Assembly: GCA_001897155.1 (NCBI GenBank)
Contig: MKSF01000037.1
Span: 1-64,000, forward strand
DNA length: 64,000 nucleotides
Origin: Bacteroidetes bacterium 47-18
GTDB taxonomy: Bacteria > Bacteroidota > Bacteroidia > Chitinophagales > Chitinophagaceae
Reading direction: 5' to 3'
The position numbers were made by a program, and so were the translations under genes. Below, piece after piece: positions 41,687 to 51,114 of the stretch (position 1 is its first letter; each line of letters begins with the position of its first letter). The notes beneath the pieces were generated by a model that ran no database searches, was not told the origin of the DNA, and saw nothing but the letters and a program-made list of their open reading frames with translations.

Positions 41687-42673
41687 TTAACTGTTCAATG
41701 CCTGCCATAACATATCTTTCAGCTCCGTCAGGCCCTGACCGGTAACTGCAGAGATGAAAACATAGTCGATACCGGCAGGCAGCTCTTTCACCAGGTCGGC
41801 CTTCAGCTCCTCATCCAGCATATCCGCCTTGCTGACGGCCAGCACCATCCGCTTATGCAGCATTTCGGGATTATAACGTTCCAGCTCCCTATACAGTATC
41901 TCGAATTCTTTCCTGATATTGTCCGAATCACACGCAATAACAAACAGCAGCACGGAGTTGCGTTCGATATGACGGAGGAAACGATGCCCCAGTCCCTTAC
42001 CTTCCGCAGCGCCTTCTATAATACCCGGCAGGTCTGCCATACAGAAAGACCTGCTATCCCTGTAGGCTACCATACCCAGCTGGGGCGTCAGCGTAGTGAA
42101 CGCATAGTTGGCGATCTTAGGCTTCGCCGCAGTGATAGCGGACAGCAGCGTTGACTTTCCCGCGTTGGGAAACCCCACCAGTCCCACATCGGCCAGCACC
42201 TTAAGCTCAAGGAACTTATACCCTTCCACACCCATCTCCCCTGGCTGGGCATATTCCGGGGCCTGGTTGGTAGCGGTCTTGAAGTAGTTATTGCCCAGTC
42301 CGCCGCGCCCTCCTTTCAGCCAGATCACTTCCTGGCCGTCTTCCAGTATCTCCGCCTCTATCTCTCCTGTTTCCTCATCTTTGGCCACAGTGCCCAGCGG
42401 CACTTCAATAATGATATCCTTCCCGCTCTTACCGGTCATATTATTACCCATACCGTTCTGACCGTTCTCGGCCAGCACATTTTTGTGGTACCGTAAGTGC
42501 AGCAGGGTCCATAGCTGGCTGTTCCCTTTAAGGATGATATGCCCTCCGCGTCCACCATCGCCACCATCAGGGCCGGCAAAGGGGTTATACTTGGTACGCG
42601 CAAAGTGCATAGACCCGGCACCGCCTTTCCCGGATCTGCAAAAGATCCTGATATAATCTACAAAATTTTCCAT
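41687..42673 (-). CDS. obgE: Obg-family GTPase
   Basis: This 328-residue ribosome-assembly GTPase has the Gly-rich Obg fold at residues 1-155 ([17 protein letters not shown]). The G domain begins with the P-loop G-F-P-N-A-G-K-S-T (167-175), then D-L-P-G (214-217) and S-K-A-D for the base-recognition motif. It lacks the long C-terminal extension of some Obg proteins. It is preceded by the DUF2480 gene (28-base gap) and followed by DUF502. Confidence 0.96.
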   Translation of the reverse strand: MENFVDYIRIFCRSGKGGAGSMHFARTKYNPFAGPDGGDGGRGGHIILKGNSQLWTLLHLRYHKNVLAENGQNGMGNNMTGKSGKDIIIEVPLGTVAKDEETGEIEAEILEDGQEVIWLKGGRGGLGNNYFKTATNQAPEYAQPGEMGVEGYKFLELKVLADVGLVGFPNAGKSTLLSAITAAKPKIANYAFTTLTPQLGMVAYRDSRSFCMADLPGIIEGAAEGKGLGHRFLRHIERNSVLLFVIACDSDNIRKEFEILYRELERYNPEMLHKRMVLAVSKADMLDEELKADLVKELPAGIDYVFISAVTGQGLTELKDMLWQALNS

Positions 42674-42701
42674 ATTGTCTTTTTTCTGTAAAGCAAGTCT
42701 C

Positions 42702-43208
42702 CTACCTGCGTTTGTAAATAGGTACCGTAGAGCAGGGCTCCCCGTACATTAGTGTTTTCACTACCGGCTTCAGCTTCCGGGTGATCGCCAGAAAGGCGGC
42801 TTCGGGTATGGATTCATCCCCGCAGCCTTTGATAATGATGCGCCCGTCAGCGTACGGACTTACATCCAGCGCTTCAATGCGCTTTAATAATAATTCTTCC
42901 CGGTAAGCAGCCGCGTCAGCGAAAGTAAAGCCTGCAGCCACACCTTCCAGGTAGCTGCCTATCAGCATATAGGCCCACATCGGGATGATGGCTTCCGAAG
43001 AGCAGACCACGGCCACGTAAAGGTCCCTGAACTGTTCCCACTCAAAGCTCTTCATGGCTTCACGAAAGTCCTTTTCCCTCAGGAGCAATTCCCTGAACAG
43101 GAATTCCTTGATATCAAATACGCGGATGGAGGCGCTTTCGGGTAAAAATGTCTTTAGATCAAGGGTTACCAGCCCGCTTTGTGCTACTTTATTAACGATC
43201 TCTTCCAT
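42702..43208 (-). CDS. DUF2480-family protein
   Basis: This 168-residue protein contains [45 protein letters not shown] and the ending [11 protein letters not shown]. This is the conserved pattern of a Bacteroidota family without known function. Two invariant Cys positions (C-S-S; G-E-P-C-S) are present. It is upstream of obgE in the same operon. Confidence 0.88.
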   Translation of the reverse strand: MEEIVNKVAQSGLVTLDLKTFLPESASIRVFDIKEFLFRELLLREKDFREAMKSFEWEQFRDLYVAVVCSSEAIIPMWAYMLIGSYLEGVAAGFTFADAAAYREELLLKRIEALDVSPYADGRIIIKGCGDESIPEAAFLAITRKLKPVVKTLMYGEPCSTVPIYKRR

Positions 43209-43332
43209 AACTTGCTGCTCAGATTTATCACAAAGTTACAAAAGCATCCCCAATACCAAGCGGGAACCTGCAAACCGTCCTGATAAAGCCGGTACGGAGG
43301 TCCCCGGAATGGCATAGCCTGTTTCAGCCTTA

Positions 43333-44142
43333 TTAAAATTTTTTGAGAAGCGAGCTCAGCGGATGCTTAAGGTTCTGGTACTGCATCAGGTCAACCTTGA
43401 TGCTTCCTACAAGAATAGGGCTTTCCACGCGCAGCGGTACGTGGTTAAGATCATCGCTGACATACACCACCATCTTCTCGCCCCCTTTAAAGATAGTACC
43501 GTCTATCAGCAGGGGCTGTATCTTCAGCGCATTGAATTCACCGTATTTGGTCCTGATCTTCACCTTTCCCATATACCTTATGTAAAGGTCATATACCTCA
43601 TCATCCAGGAACATGCTGAAGGGTATCTTATCGCCGGCCTGGTATTGGGAATAGTCGATATTCCTCGCATAGTAAATAGCGGACAGCACATCCTGCACAC
43701 AGGCAGGGGTGGTATAGCTTTTCCCTTTGGAAACGGTCTTTTTAATATCCTGGTAAAAGGTGACATCATTGGTAAAGCGGTACCCGCCTTCATTCACATC
43801 CCGCCTGAAGCGGACAGGGTATAAGTTGGCTGTGTCCACAAAGGTCTCGTAGACGTCCCTCACCTTGAATATCCAGTCGTAGGAAGTATAAGTATTGCCG
43901 ATACCCCGGATGTGGTACACCGGCTTGTTGTACATATTAGTAAGCTGCGTGGTAAATTTAGCCTCTCCTGCCGCCGCCCATACCGCGCTGACATTATAGA
44001 ATACCTTGTAGGTCAGCACTTCACCCACCGCGATGGTACGGTTCCTGACAGAGCAAAAGTCATCTGATGCCCGTACTGAGAGCGGGGACAGGCCTAACAC
44101 GATACAAATCATTATTGCGATCTGCTTTTTCATACGCTTCAT
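43333..44142 (-). CDS. DUF3108 exported protein
   Basis: This 269-residue protein has a signal peptide (…L-S-V-R-A-S-D-D). G-E-V-L-T-Y-K-V-F-Y-N, A-G-E-A-K-F, R-F-R-R-D-V-N-E-G-G-Y, and V-Y-V-S-D-D-L-N-H-V-P-L-R-V-E are DUF3108 features. The protein is a beta-rich periplasmic or outer-membrane protein of unknown role. It follows the TPR gene on the same strand with a 45-base gap. Confidence 0.82.
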   Translation of the reverse strand: MKRMKKQIAIMICIVLGLSPLSVRASDDFCSVRNRTIAVGEVLTYKVFYNVSAVWAAAGEAKFTTQLTNMYNKPVYHIRGIGNTYTSYDWIFKVRDVYETFVDTANLYPVRFRRDVNEGGYRFTNDVTFYQDIKKTVSKGKSYTTPACVQDVLSAIYYARNIDYSQYQAGDKIPFSMFLDDEVYDLYIRYMGKVKIRTKYGEFNALKIQPLLIDGTIFKGGEKMVVYVSDDLNHVPLRVESPILVGSIKVDLMQYQNLKHPLSSLLKKF

Positions 44143-44187
44143 TATCTGATTGATCCATGTAGTTAGACCAGCAATGCGGCCAATGGT

Positions 44188-46020
44188 TTATAGCGGAGAT
44201 TTGCCGCTGCTCAATAGCTTCAGCTTCTGCCTGGCTGCCTGTACATAGGTGCTGGAAGGAAATTCCGTTACCAGCAGCTCATAATACTTCACCGCTTCCC
44301 CGGGATTGTTCAGCGGCACCTCATACAGCTCTGCCAGCTTCAGCAGCGCGTCATCAGCCAGCACATCATCCTTGTACCCGTTATAAAGATCCTTCAGCAG
44401 CGCTACCGCGTCCGTATTACGGCCTTCTTCCATAGCGATCTTAGCCTTAGCCATCAGGATATCGTCTGCCAGGGGTGTTTCAGGATTTTCTTCCAGTATT
44501 GCGGTCAATACATCCAGGGCCTCTTTTGTCTTATACTGGAATAACAACAGATCCGCGCGGGCAAAGTTGACAAGCGGGGTATAATTGCTGTCCGGCGGGG
44601 TATTCTCCGTGATCAGCACGGACAGATAAAGCGCATCATTGGCTATCATATCGGATGATGCGGCCTTCAGTATCTTAAGCTGCTGCTGCGCCCAGTCAAA
44701 TTCCCCGAAGAAATAGGAAAGCCGGGCATTCTTGAACTTAGCGAGCTCACCGAGCGCATCTTCCTTGTGCGCCTTATCCACCTGGGCATATAACAGGGTA
44801 GCTTCCCACTGATTGCCCTGTATAAGATAATAATCGCCCAGGTCTAGCTTTGCCCTGCTGTTCACATCCTTTCTGAGCTGGGGCCTGAGAATATAATTTT
44901 TCAGTATTGCGACAGCGCTGTCCGTTTCATTCAGGTAGATAGCCCTGACATACACATAATCGAGGTAAGCCGAAGTATTGATCAGCTGCGGATATTTATC
45001 GAACAGCACTTCATAATTACGCTTTAGCTTTTCCGATTGCACCCGGTCTATAGGCTTGCGCTGCACGATCAGCTTTTTAAGCACGCTGCTTTTATACAAT
45101 AGGATATCCCTCTGGTGGTTCTGCGTTTTGTTCATACCTTCGGCGATCTCCAGCACCCGCAACGCTTCGGCATAGATCTCGTTCTGATCCAGCATGATAC
45201 CCAGTTGCAGCATCAGGTAGCCGTCGGTGCCGTGTTCTTTGTCCAGGCGTGCCGCTTCATCTGTAAGCTGGCTGATATTGCCGGTCCTGAGACTTTGCCA
45301 TATCCACAGCTCCAGTAAGGACTGCTGGGGCTGACCGGCCATCCGCTTCTTCAGGTCCTTTAAAAGCTGCTGCTGCAACCTGGCATCCTCCCCGATGATC
45401 AGGGCAAGGCTGTTCTTGACATCTTCCACGGGCTGGAGCTGCTGGACGGCCATATCCAGGGTATAGGCCAGCGCTTTGGATTTATCTCCCTTTGAGCTGT
45501 ACAGCAATGCCAGCTCCTGGGTAAAGAGCATATCATTCCCGGAAAGGCGCCTGGCCTCTTCATAGAGCCTGATAGCCCTGTCATATTGATTCCTTTTCTG
45601 CAAAGCATCCGCCAGCAGCCTGATCTGGTAAGCGTCCCTGGCGCCGAGGCTCAGGACTTCCTCCCATACCGCCTCCGCCTGCTTTTTATCATTTTTCTGC
45701 TCCAGCAGGTATGCCCTGTCCGCCTTTATCGTCAGGTCCTGCGGCCTGATCTGCTGCATATAGGCTGTCAGCGCCAGGGCCGTATCATAGCTGGAAGCGG
45801 CCAGCAGGTCGGCCAGGTATTCATTGTACAGGGATTTATCAAAAGGCGCTTTGTAATAGAGCTGCCTGTAAACAGGAAGGGACTTATCATATTCCCCGGC
45901 CTGGGAGAACTGGCGTGCCAGGGCCAGTTGGGTAGCATTGTCCTGCGCGCTGACAGTAAACCGGCACCAGGAGCACAGGCTGAAAATAATGAGCCAATAT
46001 TTCAATACGTTCCACTGCAT
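44188..46020 (-). CDS. Exported TPR-repeat protein
   Basis: This protein has about 610 residues from the ATG at 46020 (M-Q-W-N-V-L-K-Y-W-L-I-I-F), which begins a signal peptide ending T-V-S-A; the frame opens further at 46053. At least eight TPR-like units are visible, from A-R-Q-F-S-Q-A-G-E-Y-D-K-S-L to E-A-V-K-Y-Y-E-L-L-V-T-E-F-P-S-S. The C-terminal part resembles outer-membrane assembly and gliding-associated TPR proteins. No enzymatic domain; presumably a periplasmic scaffold. Confidence 0.75.
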   Translation of the reverse strand: MQWNVLKYWLIIFSLCSWCRFTVSAQDNATQLALARQFSQAGEYDKSLPVYRQLYYKAPFDKSLYNEYLADLLAASSYDTALALTAYMQQIRPQDLTIKADRAYLLEQKNDKKQAEAVWEEVLSLGARDAYQIRLLADALQKRNQYDRAIRLYEEARRLSGNDMLFTQELALLYSSKGDKSKALAYTLDMAVQQLQPVEDVKNSLALIIGEDARLQQQLLKDLKKRMAGQPQQSLLELWIWQSLRTGNISQLTDEAARLDKEHGTDGYLMLQLGIMLDQNEIYAEALRVLEIAEGMNKTQNHQRDILLYKSSVLKKLIVQRKPIDRVQSEKLKRNYEVLFDKYPQLINTSAYLDYVYVRAIYLNETDSAVAILKNYILRPQLRKDVNSRAKLDLGDYYLIQGNQWEATLLYAQVDKAHKEDALGELAKFKNARLSYFFGEFDWAQQQLKILKAASSDMIANDALYLSVLITENTPPDSNYTPLVNFARADLLLFQYKTKEALDVLTAILEENPETPLADDILMAKAKIAMEEGRNTDAVALLKDLYNGYKDDVLADDALLKLAELYEVPLNNPGEAVKYYELLVTEFPSSTYVQAARQKLKLLSSGKSPL

Positions 46021-46084
46021 AAAAAATGGTAATGCACATTTGTACATTACCAAAGTTAGTATATTTATGATAAACCGGCCGCCG

Positions 46085-47131
46085 CTACAGAGGACGGGTC
46101 AGAAACGGCAGCTCCGAGAATTTCTTTCTCTTTTTGAGGAAGTAATCTATGATGATGCTCCTGTGATAGATACCTTCCTTATTCCGGAAGGTCACCTTCT
46201 TTTTACATTCCTGCCTTTTCCTGTACCATAAAGGAAAGGCCGCATAAAAGGAAAAGTGCGCACGGATGATAGCCCAGATGCTTTTGAAATCCCCTTTTAA
46301 AAGGTATTGCATGCCGGCCACGCCATCCAGGATAAGCCGCCATAGCAAGAGCCATGCCAGCCGGTTGCTTTCCTCGTTTTTAAAAAGCAATACGAGGTTG
46401 TTCCTGAAATTATAGAATATCTTTTGCGGGCTGCCGTAGCTGATAACGCTGCCGCCCACGTGATAGACGGTGGACCTGGGCTCTACCCCGATACCGTACC
46501 CCGCGTTCTTAAGCCGCCAACAGACATCTATCTCTTCCATGTGCGCGTAGAAATCCGGATCCAGCCCTCCCACCTTATGATAGGCTTCCGCCCTTACAAA
46601 GAAGCAGCCGCCGGATGCCCAGAAGACCTCAATGGGGTTTTCATATTGCTTTTCGTCCTTTTCCAGCGTATCGAACACCCTGCCCCTGCAGAACATATAG
46701 CCCCATTTATCCATGAAGCCGCCGCAGGCGCCCGCATATTCAAACATATCGCGCTGCTTATAGTACAGTACCTTAGGCTGAACGGCTCCCAGGCGGGGAT
46801 GGGCTTCCATCGTGTCATATAAAGGCCTGAACCAGCCCTTCGTCACTTCAAAGTCGGCGCTCAGCAGCACATAGTATTTAGCCTGTATCATTTTCAGGGC
46901 TTCCGCATATCCCCAGGCGAATCCATGATTCTCTGTCAGGGTGATCAGCTCCACCCCGGGAAAGTGCTCCCTGATATAGGCACCGGTACCATCGGAAGAA
47001 TGGTGGTCCACGACTACGGTCTTATAATCCGTGCCGGCTTCGGCCACAACGCCGGGTAAAAAAAGCTGTAGCCATTTCAAGCTATTATAACTCAAAATGA
47101 CTACAGCAGTATCTTGTTGAATAGTAATCAT
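46085..47131 (-). CDS. Family 2 glycosyltransferase
   Basis: This protein has 348 residues. The GT-A fold shows V-V-I-L-S-Y-N, V-V-D-H-H-S-S-D-G-T-G and L-S-A-D-F-E-V-T-K-G-W, the D-x-E variant of the metal-binding DxD site. A-S-G-G-C-F-F-V-R and F-Y-A-H-M-E-E-I-D-V-C-W-R complete the acceptor side. The C-terminal part has amphipathic and membrane-proximal helices. It is a likely polysaccharide or LPS-decorating rhamnosyl-type transferase; donor and acceptor are unknown. Confidence 0.9.
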   Translation of the reverse strand: MITIQQDTAVVILSYNSLKWLQLFLPGVVAEAGTDYKTVVVDHHSSDGTGAYIREHFPGVELITLTENHGFAWGYAEALKMIQAKYYVLLSADFEVTKGWFRPLYDTMEAHPRLGAVQPKVLYYKQRDMFEYAGACGGFMDKWGYMFCRGRVFDTLEKDEKQYENPIEVFWASGGCFFVRAEAYHKVGGLDPDFYAHMEEIDVCWRLKNAGYGIGVEPRSTVYHVGGSVISYGSPQKIFYNFRNNLVLLFKNEESNRLAWLLLWRLILDGVAGMQYLLKGDFKSIWAIIRAHFSFYAAFPLWYRKRQECKKKVTFRNKEGIYHRSIIIDYFLKKRKKFSELPFLTRPL

Positions 47132-47158
47132 TCCTATTCTTTATATTGCTCTGATTAT

Positions 47159-47365
47159 TTATTCATATTTGGGCTCATACTTTGAGCTCTCGTTGACCTT
47201 CACATCCTTACCGGAAACAAACTTGTGCTTGTACAGGCCGTAGCAGCCTGACCAGGCAAAAACAAATATACCGAAGAATCCCAGTAAGAAATAAAATCTT
47301 GAAGTTTTAGGTTTGTTGGTCTTGGTATCCAACTCATTTTCTAAAATTGGCTGATTTTGTTCCAT
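47159..47365 (-). CDS. Small single-pass membrane protein
   Basis: This 68-residue protein is polar at both ends with one transmembrane helix (F-Y-F-L-L-G-F-F-G-I-F-V-F-A-W, about 24-44). It was not recognised. It is 27 bases upstream of the glycosyltransferase gene on the same strand and probably in its transcript. Confidence 0.6.
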   Translation of the reverse strand: MEQNQPILENELDTKTNKPKTSRFYFLLGFFGIFVFAWSGCYGLYKHKFVSGKDVKVNESSKYEPKYE

Positions 47366-47534
47366 GAAGTTTTATATTTTGAAAAATATGTTCGGGCAAA
47401 AGTAAGACAAATCATCAAATTTTTACAATTTTTTGACGCATTATTGTTATTTTATTATTTCTAATATAAAAAAGCCGCTCACCCCTCATTTTTATCGTCA
47501 CCAGCCGCCTGCGCACCTGCTCCGTTATACAACA

Positions 47535-47570
47535 AAGCACGCTGTCCGGATGGTTACATTCAGCGTGCTT
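47535..47570 (-). terminator. Hairpin after the def operon
   Basis: A 10-bp stem AAGCACGCTG/CAGCGTGCTT with a 16-base loop lies 31 bases past the stop of the CoA-binding gene. The T-run after it is weak on the minus strand. The remainder of 47366-47600 holds an AT-rich leader region and nothing recognisable. Confidence 0.45.
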
Positions 47571-47600
47571 CTCATATACTATTTCATACTTACATAGCCG

Positions 47601-47960
47601 TCAGTATTGCCCGGTAGCCAGCATCACCAGGGTACAGGCCTCATCTACCCGGATATCGTTATGCTTCAGCAGGCGTTCGAACGATTCATTTTCCGTACCG
47701 GGATTAAAGATCACCCTTTTAGGCTTCAGGCCCAGGATATAATCGTAATACTGCTCCTGTATGGGCGGACTGATGTACAGGGTCACCGTATCAATATCTT
47801 CAAACGGCGCTTTTACATTGCTGTAGTCCACACCAGCCACGTTCCCCGGGATAAGTCCTATCGCGACCACCTCGTGGCCGTGCTGTGTAAGCTGCGTAAT
47901 AGCCTTATAGCTGTATCTTGCCGGACTTTCAGATGCTCCGATCACTAATGTCTTTTTCAT
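47601..47960 (-). CDS. CoA-binding (Rossmann) protein, YccU-like
   Basis: This 119-residue protein has T-L-V-I-G-A-S-E-S-P-A-R-Y-S-Y at the start and G-L-I-P-G-N in the second strand. V-T-L-Y-I-S-P-P-I-Q and V-I-F-N-P-G-T-E-N follow, the pattern of the stand-alone CoA_binding_2 domain. It binds CoA or acyl-CoA; the biological role is unknown. Eight bases separate it from def, so the two form an operon. Confidence 0.85.
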   Translation of the reverse strand: MKKTLVIGASESPARYSYKAITQLTQHGHEVVAIGLIPGNVAGVDYSNVKAPFEDIDTVTLYISPPIQEQYYDYILGLKPKRVIFNPGTENESFERLLKHNDIRVDEACTLVMLATGQY

Positions 47961-47968
47961 AATGCTCC

Positions 47969-48550
47969 TTATTTTTTAGGAAACAGCATACGATACCCAA
48001 TGTTCACCTTGCCCTTTGAAATATCTTCCAGCTTCTTTTTTATCAGTTTCTTTTTAAGCGGCGATAAGTAATCTATAAACAATTTCCCTTCTATATGGTC
48101 GTATTCATGCAGGATCACGCGGGCTGTGATGCCTTCAAATGTTTCCGTATGCTCTTCAAAGTTCTCATCCATATACCGCATGGTCACCGTTGATGCCCTT
48201 GAAATGTCCTCCCTTATCCTGGGAATGGACAGGCAACCCTCATTATATTTCCATTCCTCACCTTCCAGCGATTCGATATGAGCATTGATAAATACTTTCT
48301 TTACAGGCTTCTCATCAGGATAATCCCTTTTATCCTCTTCATCAAAGCCCTCTACTATCTGTACGGTATCTACAACAAATAAACGGATGGGAAGGTTCAC
48401 CTGGGGAGCCGCAAGCCCTACTCCGTTCGTATGATACATGGTTTCCCACATATTTTTAATTATATCCTCCAACTGGGGATAACCAGCGTCTATATCAGTT
48501 CCCACCTTTCTCAATACAGGGTGTCCATACGCTACAATCGGAAAAATCAT
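47969..48550 (-). CDS. def: Peptide deformylase
   Basis: This 193-residue metalloenzyme removes the formyl group from new proteins. All three motifs are present: G-V-G-L-A-A-P-Q (43-50), E-G-C-L-S (Cys106 as metal ligand) and H-E-Y-D-H (H148, E149, H152). The C-terminal K-K-L-I-K-K-K-L tail is common in the Bacteroidota type. It is divergent from the malic enzyme gene. Confidence 0.96.
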   Translation of the reverse strand: MIFPIVAYGHPVLRKVGTDIDAGYPQLEDIIKNMWETMYHTNGVGLAAPQVNLPIRLFVVDTVQIVEGFDEEDKRDYPDEKPVKKVFINAHIESLEGEEWKYNEGCLSIPRIREDISRASTVTMRYMDENFEEHTETFEGITARVILHEYDHIEGKLFIDYLSPLKKKLIKKKLEDISKGKVNIGYRMLFPKK

Positions 48551-48735
48551 ATATTATTTTCTGTTTTTTTATAATTATTCAGGAGTACAAAGTTACGTAA
48601 TATGATGATAATAAATTCGTTCGGGAAACGGTAAGGGTCCCGCGGCCTTTCCTGCCTGCATTCCATGCCCCCGGGCTTACGGGTATTTTTAACAGCAGGT
48701 CCCATACGCTGCCTCCTGCCGGGCATTAATTTAAT

Positions 48736-48770
48736 TTTGGAACGCATTTCTTATAAAAGCCCTAAATTTG
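48736..48770 (+). promoter_or_regulatory. Candidate promoter of the malic enzyme gene
   Basis: TTTG (48736-48739) and the perfect TAAATTTG (48763-48770) are separated by 23 bases, slightly longer than usual. The predicted transcript begins just before the ATG at 48794, which supports that start over the longer frame beginning at 48665. Confidence 0.5.
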
Positions 48771-48793
48771 GATGGTGTAATCCACTGTTCAAT

Positions 48794-51088
48794 ATGGAAA
48801 AAAGGAAAATCAATCAGCAAGCTGCCTTAGATTATCATGCCAACGGGCGACCCGGAAAAATAAAAGTTGTTCCTACCAAAAATACCAAAACACAATATGA
48901 TCTTTCGCTGGCCTACTCTCCCGGGGTAGCAGAGCCCTGCAAGGCGATCAAGGAGAATGTGGAGGACGTGTACAAATATACGGCCAAGGGCAACCTGGTA
49001 GCGGTGATCAGCAATGGTACGGCCGTACTGGGACTGGGCAACATAGGGCCTGAGGCCAGCAAACCCGTGATGGAAGGCAAAGGCGTGCTGTTCAAGATTT
49101 TCGCAGACATAGATGTATTTGATATTGAATTGAATACGCACAGTATTGACGAATTTGTGCAGGTGGTCAAAGCGATGGAGCCGACTTTCGGGGGTATCAA
49201 CCTCGAAGATATCAAGGCGCCTGAGTGCTTTGAAATAGAAAGGCGGCTGAAGGAAGAGATGAATATCCCGGTCATGCACGACGACCAGCATGGCACGGCT
49301 ATCATTTCCGGTGCGGCCCTGCTGAATGCCCTGGAGCTGCAGGGCAAAAAGCTGGAAGAGGCAAAGTTCGTGGTGAACGGGGCCGGGGCGGCGGCAATCG
49401 CCTGTACCAAAATGTACCTGAACCTCGGCGCACGCCTGGAGAATATCATTATGATAGATAAGGACGGCGTATTGCATACCGGCAGAACGGACCTGGATGA
49501 ATCACGCCTCTATTTTGCCAAAGACACGCCTCACAGGGTGCTGGCGGATGCGATCGCGGGAGCGGACGTGTTTATAGGCCTGAGCACCGGCAACGTCCTG
49601 ACCGGGGAAATGATAAAGACCATGGCTCCCAGGCCTATAGTCTTTGCCATGGCCAACCCGGACCCGGAAATATCATATGAGGACGGGATGGCCGCCCGTG
49701 AAGATATCATTATGGCTACCGGGCGGAGCGATTACCCCAACCAGGTGAACAACGTACTGGGCTTTCCTTTTATTTTCCGCGGCGCGCTGGATGTCAGGGC
49801 CACACAGATCAACGAAGAGATGAAAATGGCTGCCACCCGCGCCCTGGCAGAGCTTACCAAGCAAAGCGTACCCGATATCGTAGCGATGGCATATGGGGAA
49901 AAGCATTTTATATTCGGACCGCAGTATATTATTCCCAAACCACTGGATCCCAGGCTGTTGGGTTGCATCGCCCCGGCTGTGGCCAAGGCGGCCATGGAGA
50001 GCGGTGTGGCCAGAAAGCCCATTACAGACTGGAAACGGTATGAGCAGGAGCTGTCGGACAGGCTGGGACTGGATAATTACCTGGTCAGGTCGCTTAACAA
50101 TATGGCCAGGAAAAACCCGAAACGCGTGGTATTTGCCGAAGCTGATAACCTGAAGATCCTGAAAGCGGCGCAATTCGTATTGGAGGAAGGGATCGCCCAG
50201 CCTATATTGTTAGGCAAGGAGTCCAAGATCAGGGAGTTAATGGAACAGAATAAGATAGAGCTGCCTAACGTAGCTATTATAGACCCCCGCTCTGAGGCGA
50301 TGCAGACCAGGCGTGAGGAATACGGCGAATTGTTCTATCAAAAGCGGCATAGGAGGGGCTATAATCATTACGAGGCCGTGAAAATAATGCGGGAAAGGAA
50401 TTATTTTGGCTGTATGATGGTGGAAACCGGCGCGGCCGATGCGCTGATATCCGGGCTCACCAGGAATTACCCTGATACCATCCGCCCGGCGCTGGAAATA
50501 ATCGGTATGCGGGAAGGCGTCCGGAAAGTAGCCGGCGCTTATGTGGTGTTACGTCCCAAAGGACCTTTATTCCTCGCCGATACCACCGTTAACCTGAACC
50601 CGAATGCCGAAGAGCTGGCAGATATTACGCTGCTCACTGCTGAAGCCGTACAGCATTTCAATATAGAGCCGCGGGTCGCTATGCTGTCCTATTCCAACTT
50701 CGGCAGCAGCAGGACGGCCGAGGCCAGGATGGTCAGCGAAGCCGTAGCGCTGGTCAAGCAGCGTTCGCCGGATCTTATAGTGGACGGGGAAATGCAGGCA
50801 TCGCTGGCTTTCAACAAAGAGATACTGAAAGAGAACTACCCCTTCTCTCCCCTGATAGAGGGGGGCGTCAATACCCTCATATTTCCCAACCTTTCTTCCG
50901 GTAATATCGCTTACAACCTATTGATGGAAGTAGGCGGCTTTGAAGTGGTGGGTCCTATCCTGATGGGGCTGAAAAAGCCGGTCCATATCCTGCAACTGGG
51001 CAGCACGGTCCGCCAGATATGCAATATGGTGGCTATGGCCGTTGTGGACGCCCAGGTGTATGAACGTCAAAAAATGAATAATCAATAA
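48794..51088 (+). CDS. maeB: NADP-type malic enzyme with phosphotransacetylase-like domain
   Basis: This protein has about 764 residues. The ATG at 48794 (M-E-K-R-K-I-N-Q-Q-A-A-L-D-Y-H) is the usual family start; 43 more residues upstream are open but poor. The N-terminal malic enzyme part (about 1-430) has Y-S-P-G-V-A-E-P-C, H-D-D-Q-H-G-T-A and V-V-N-G-A-G-A-A-A-I-A-C. The C-terminal part (about 430-764) is a phosphotransacetylase-like domain (A-D-A-L-I-S-G-L-T-R-N-Y; S-S-G-N-I-A-Y-N-L), regulatory in relatives. It decarboxylates malate to pyruvate with NADPH formation. A thiolase gene follows after 26 bases. Confidence 0.95.
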   Translation: MEKRKINQQAALDYHANGRPGKIKVVPTKNTKTQYDLSLAYSPGVAEPCKAIKENVEDVYKYTAKGNLVAVISNGTAVLGLGNIGPEASKPVMEGKGVLFKIFADIDVFDIELNTHSIDEFVQVVKAMEPTFGGINLEDIKAPECFEIERRLKEEMNIPVMHDDQHGTAIISGAALLNALELQGKKLEEAKFVVNGAGAAAIACTKMYLNLGARLENIIMIDKDGVLHTGRTDLDESRLYFAKDTPHRVLADAIAGADVFIGLSTGNVLTGEMIKTMAPRPIVFAMANPDPEISYEDGMAAREDIIMATGRSDYPNQVNNVLGFPFIFRGALDVRATQINEEMKMAATRALAELTKQSVPDIVAMAYGEKHFIFGPQYIIPKPLDPRLLGCIAPAVAKAAMESGVARKPITDWKRYEQELSDRLGLDNYLVRSLNNMARKNPKRVVFAEADNLKILKAAQFVLEEGIAQPILLGKESKIRELMEQNKIELPNVAIIDPRSEAMQTRREEYGELFYQKRHRRGYNHYEAVKIMRERNYFGCMMVETGAADALISGLTRNYPDTIRPALEIIGMREGVRKVAGAYVVLRPKGPLFLADTTVNLNPNAEELADITLLTAEAVQHFNIEPRVAMLSYSNFGSSRTAEARMVSEAVALVKQRSPDLIVDGEMQASLAFNKEILKENYPFSPLIEGGVNTLIFPNLSSGNIAYNLLMEVGGFEVVGPILMGLKKPVHILQLGSTVRQICNMVAMAVVDAQVYERQKMNNQ

Positions 51089-51114
51089 CAACTCCCAAAT
51101 AACCTGACAGCAAT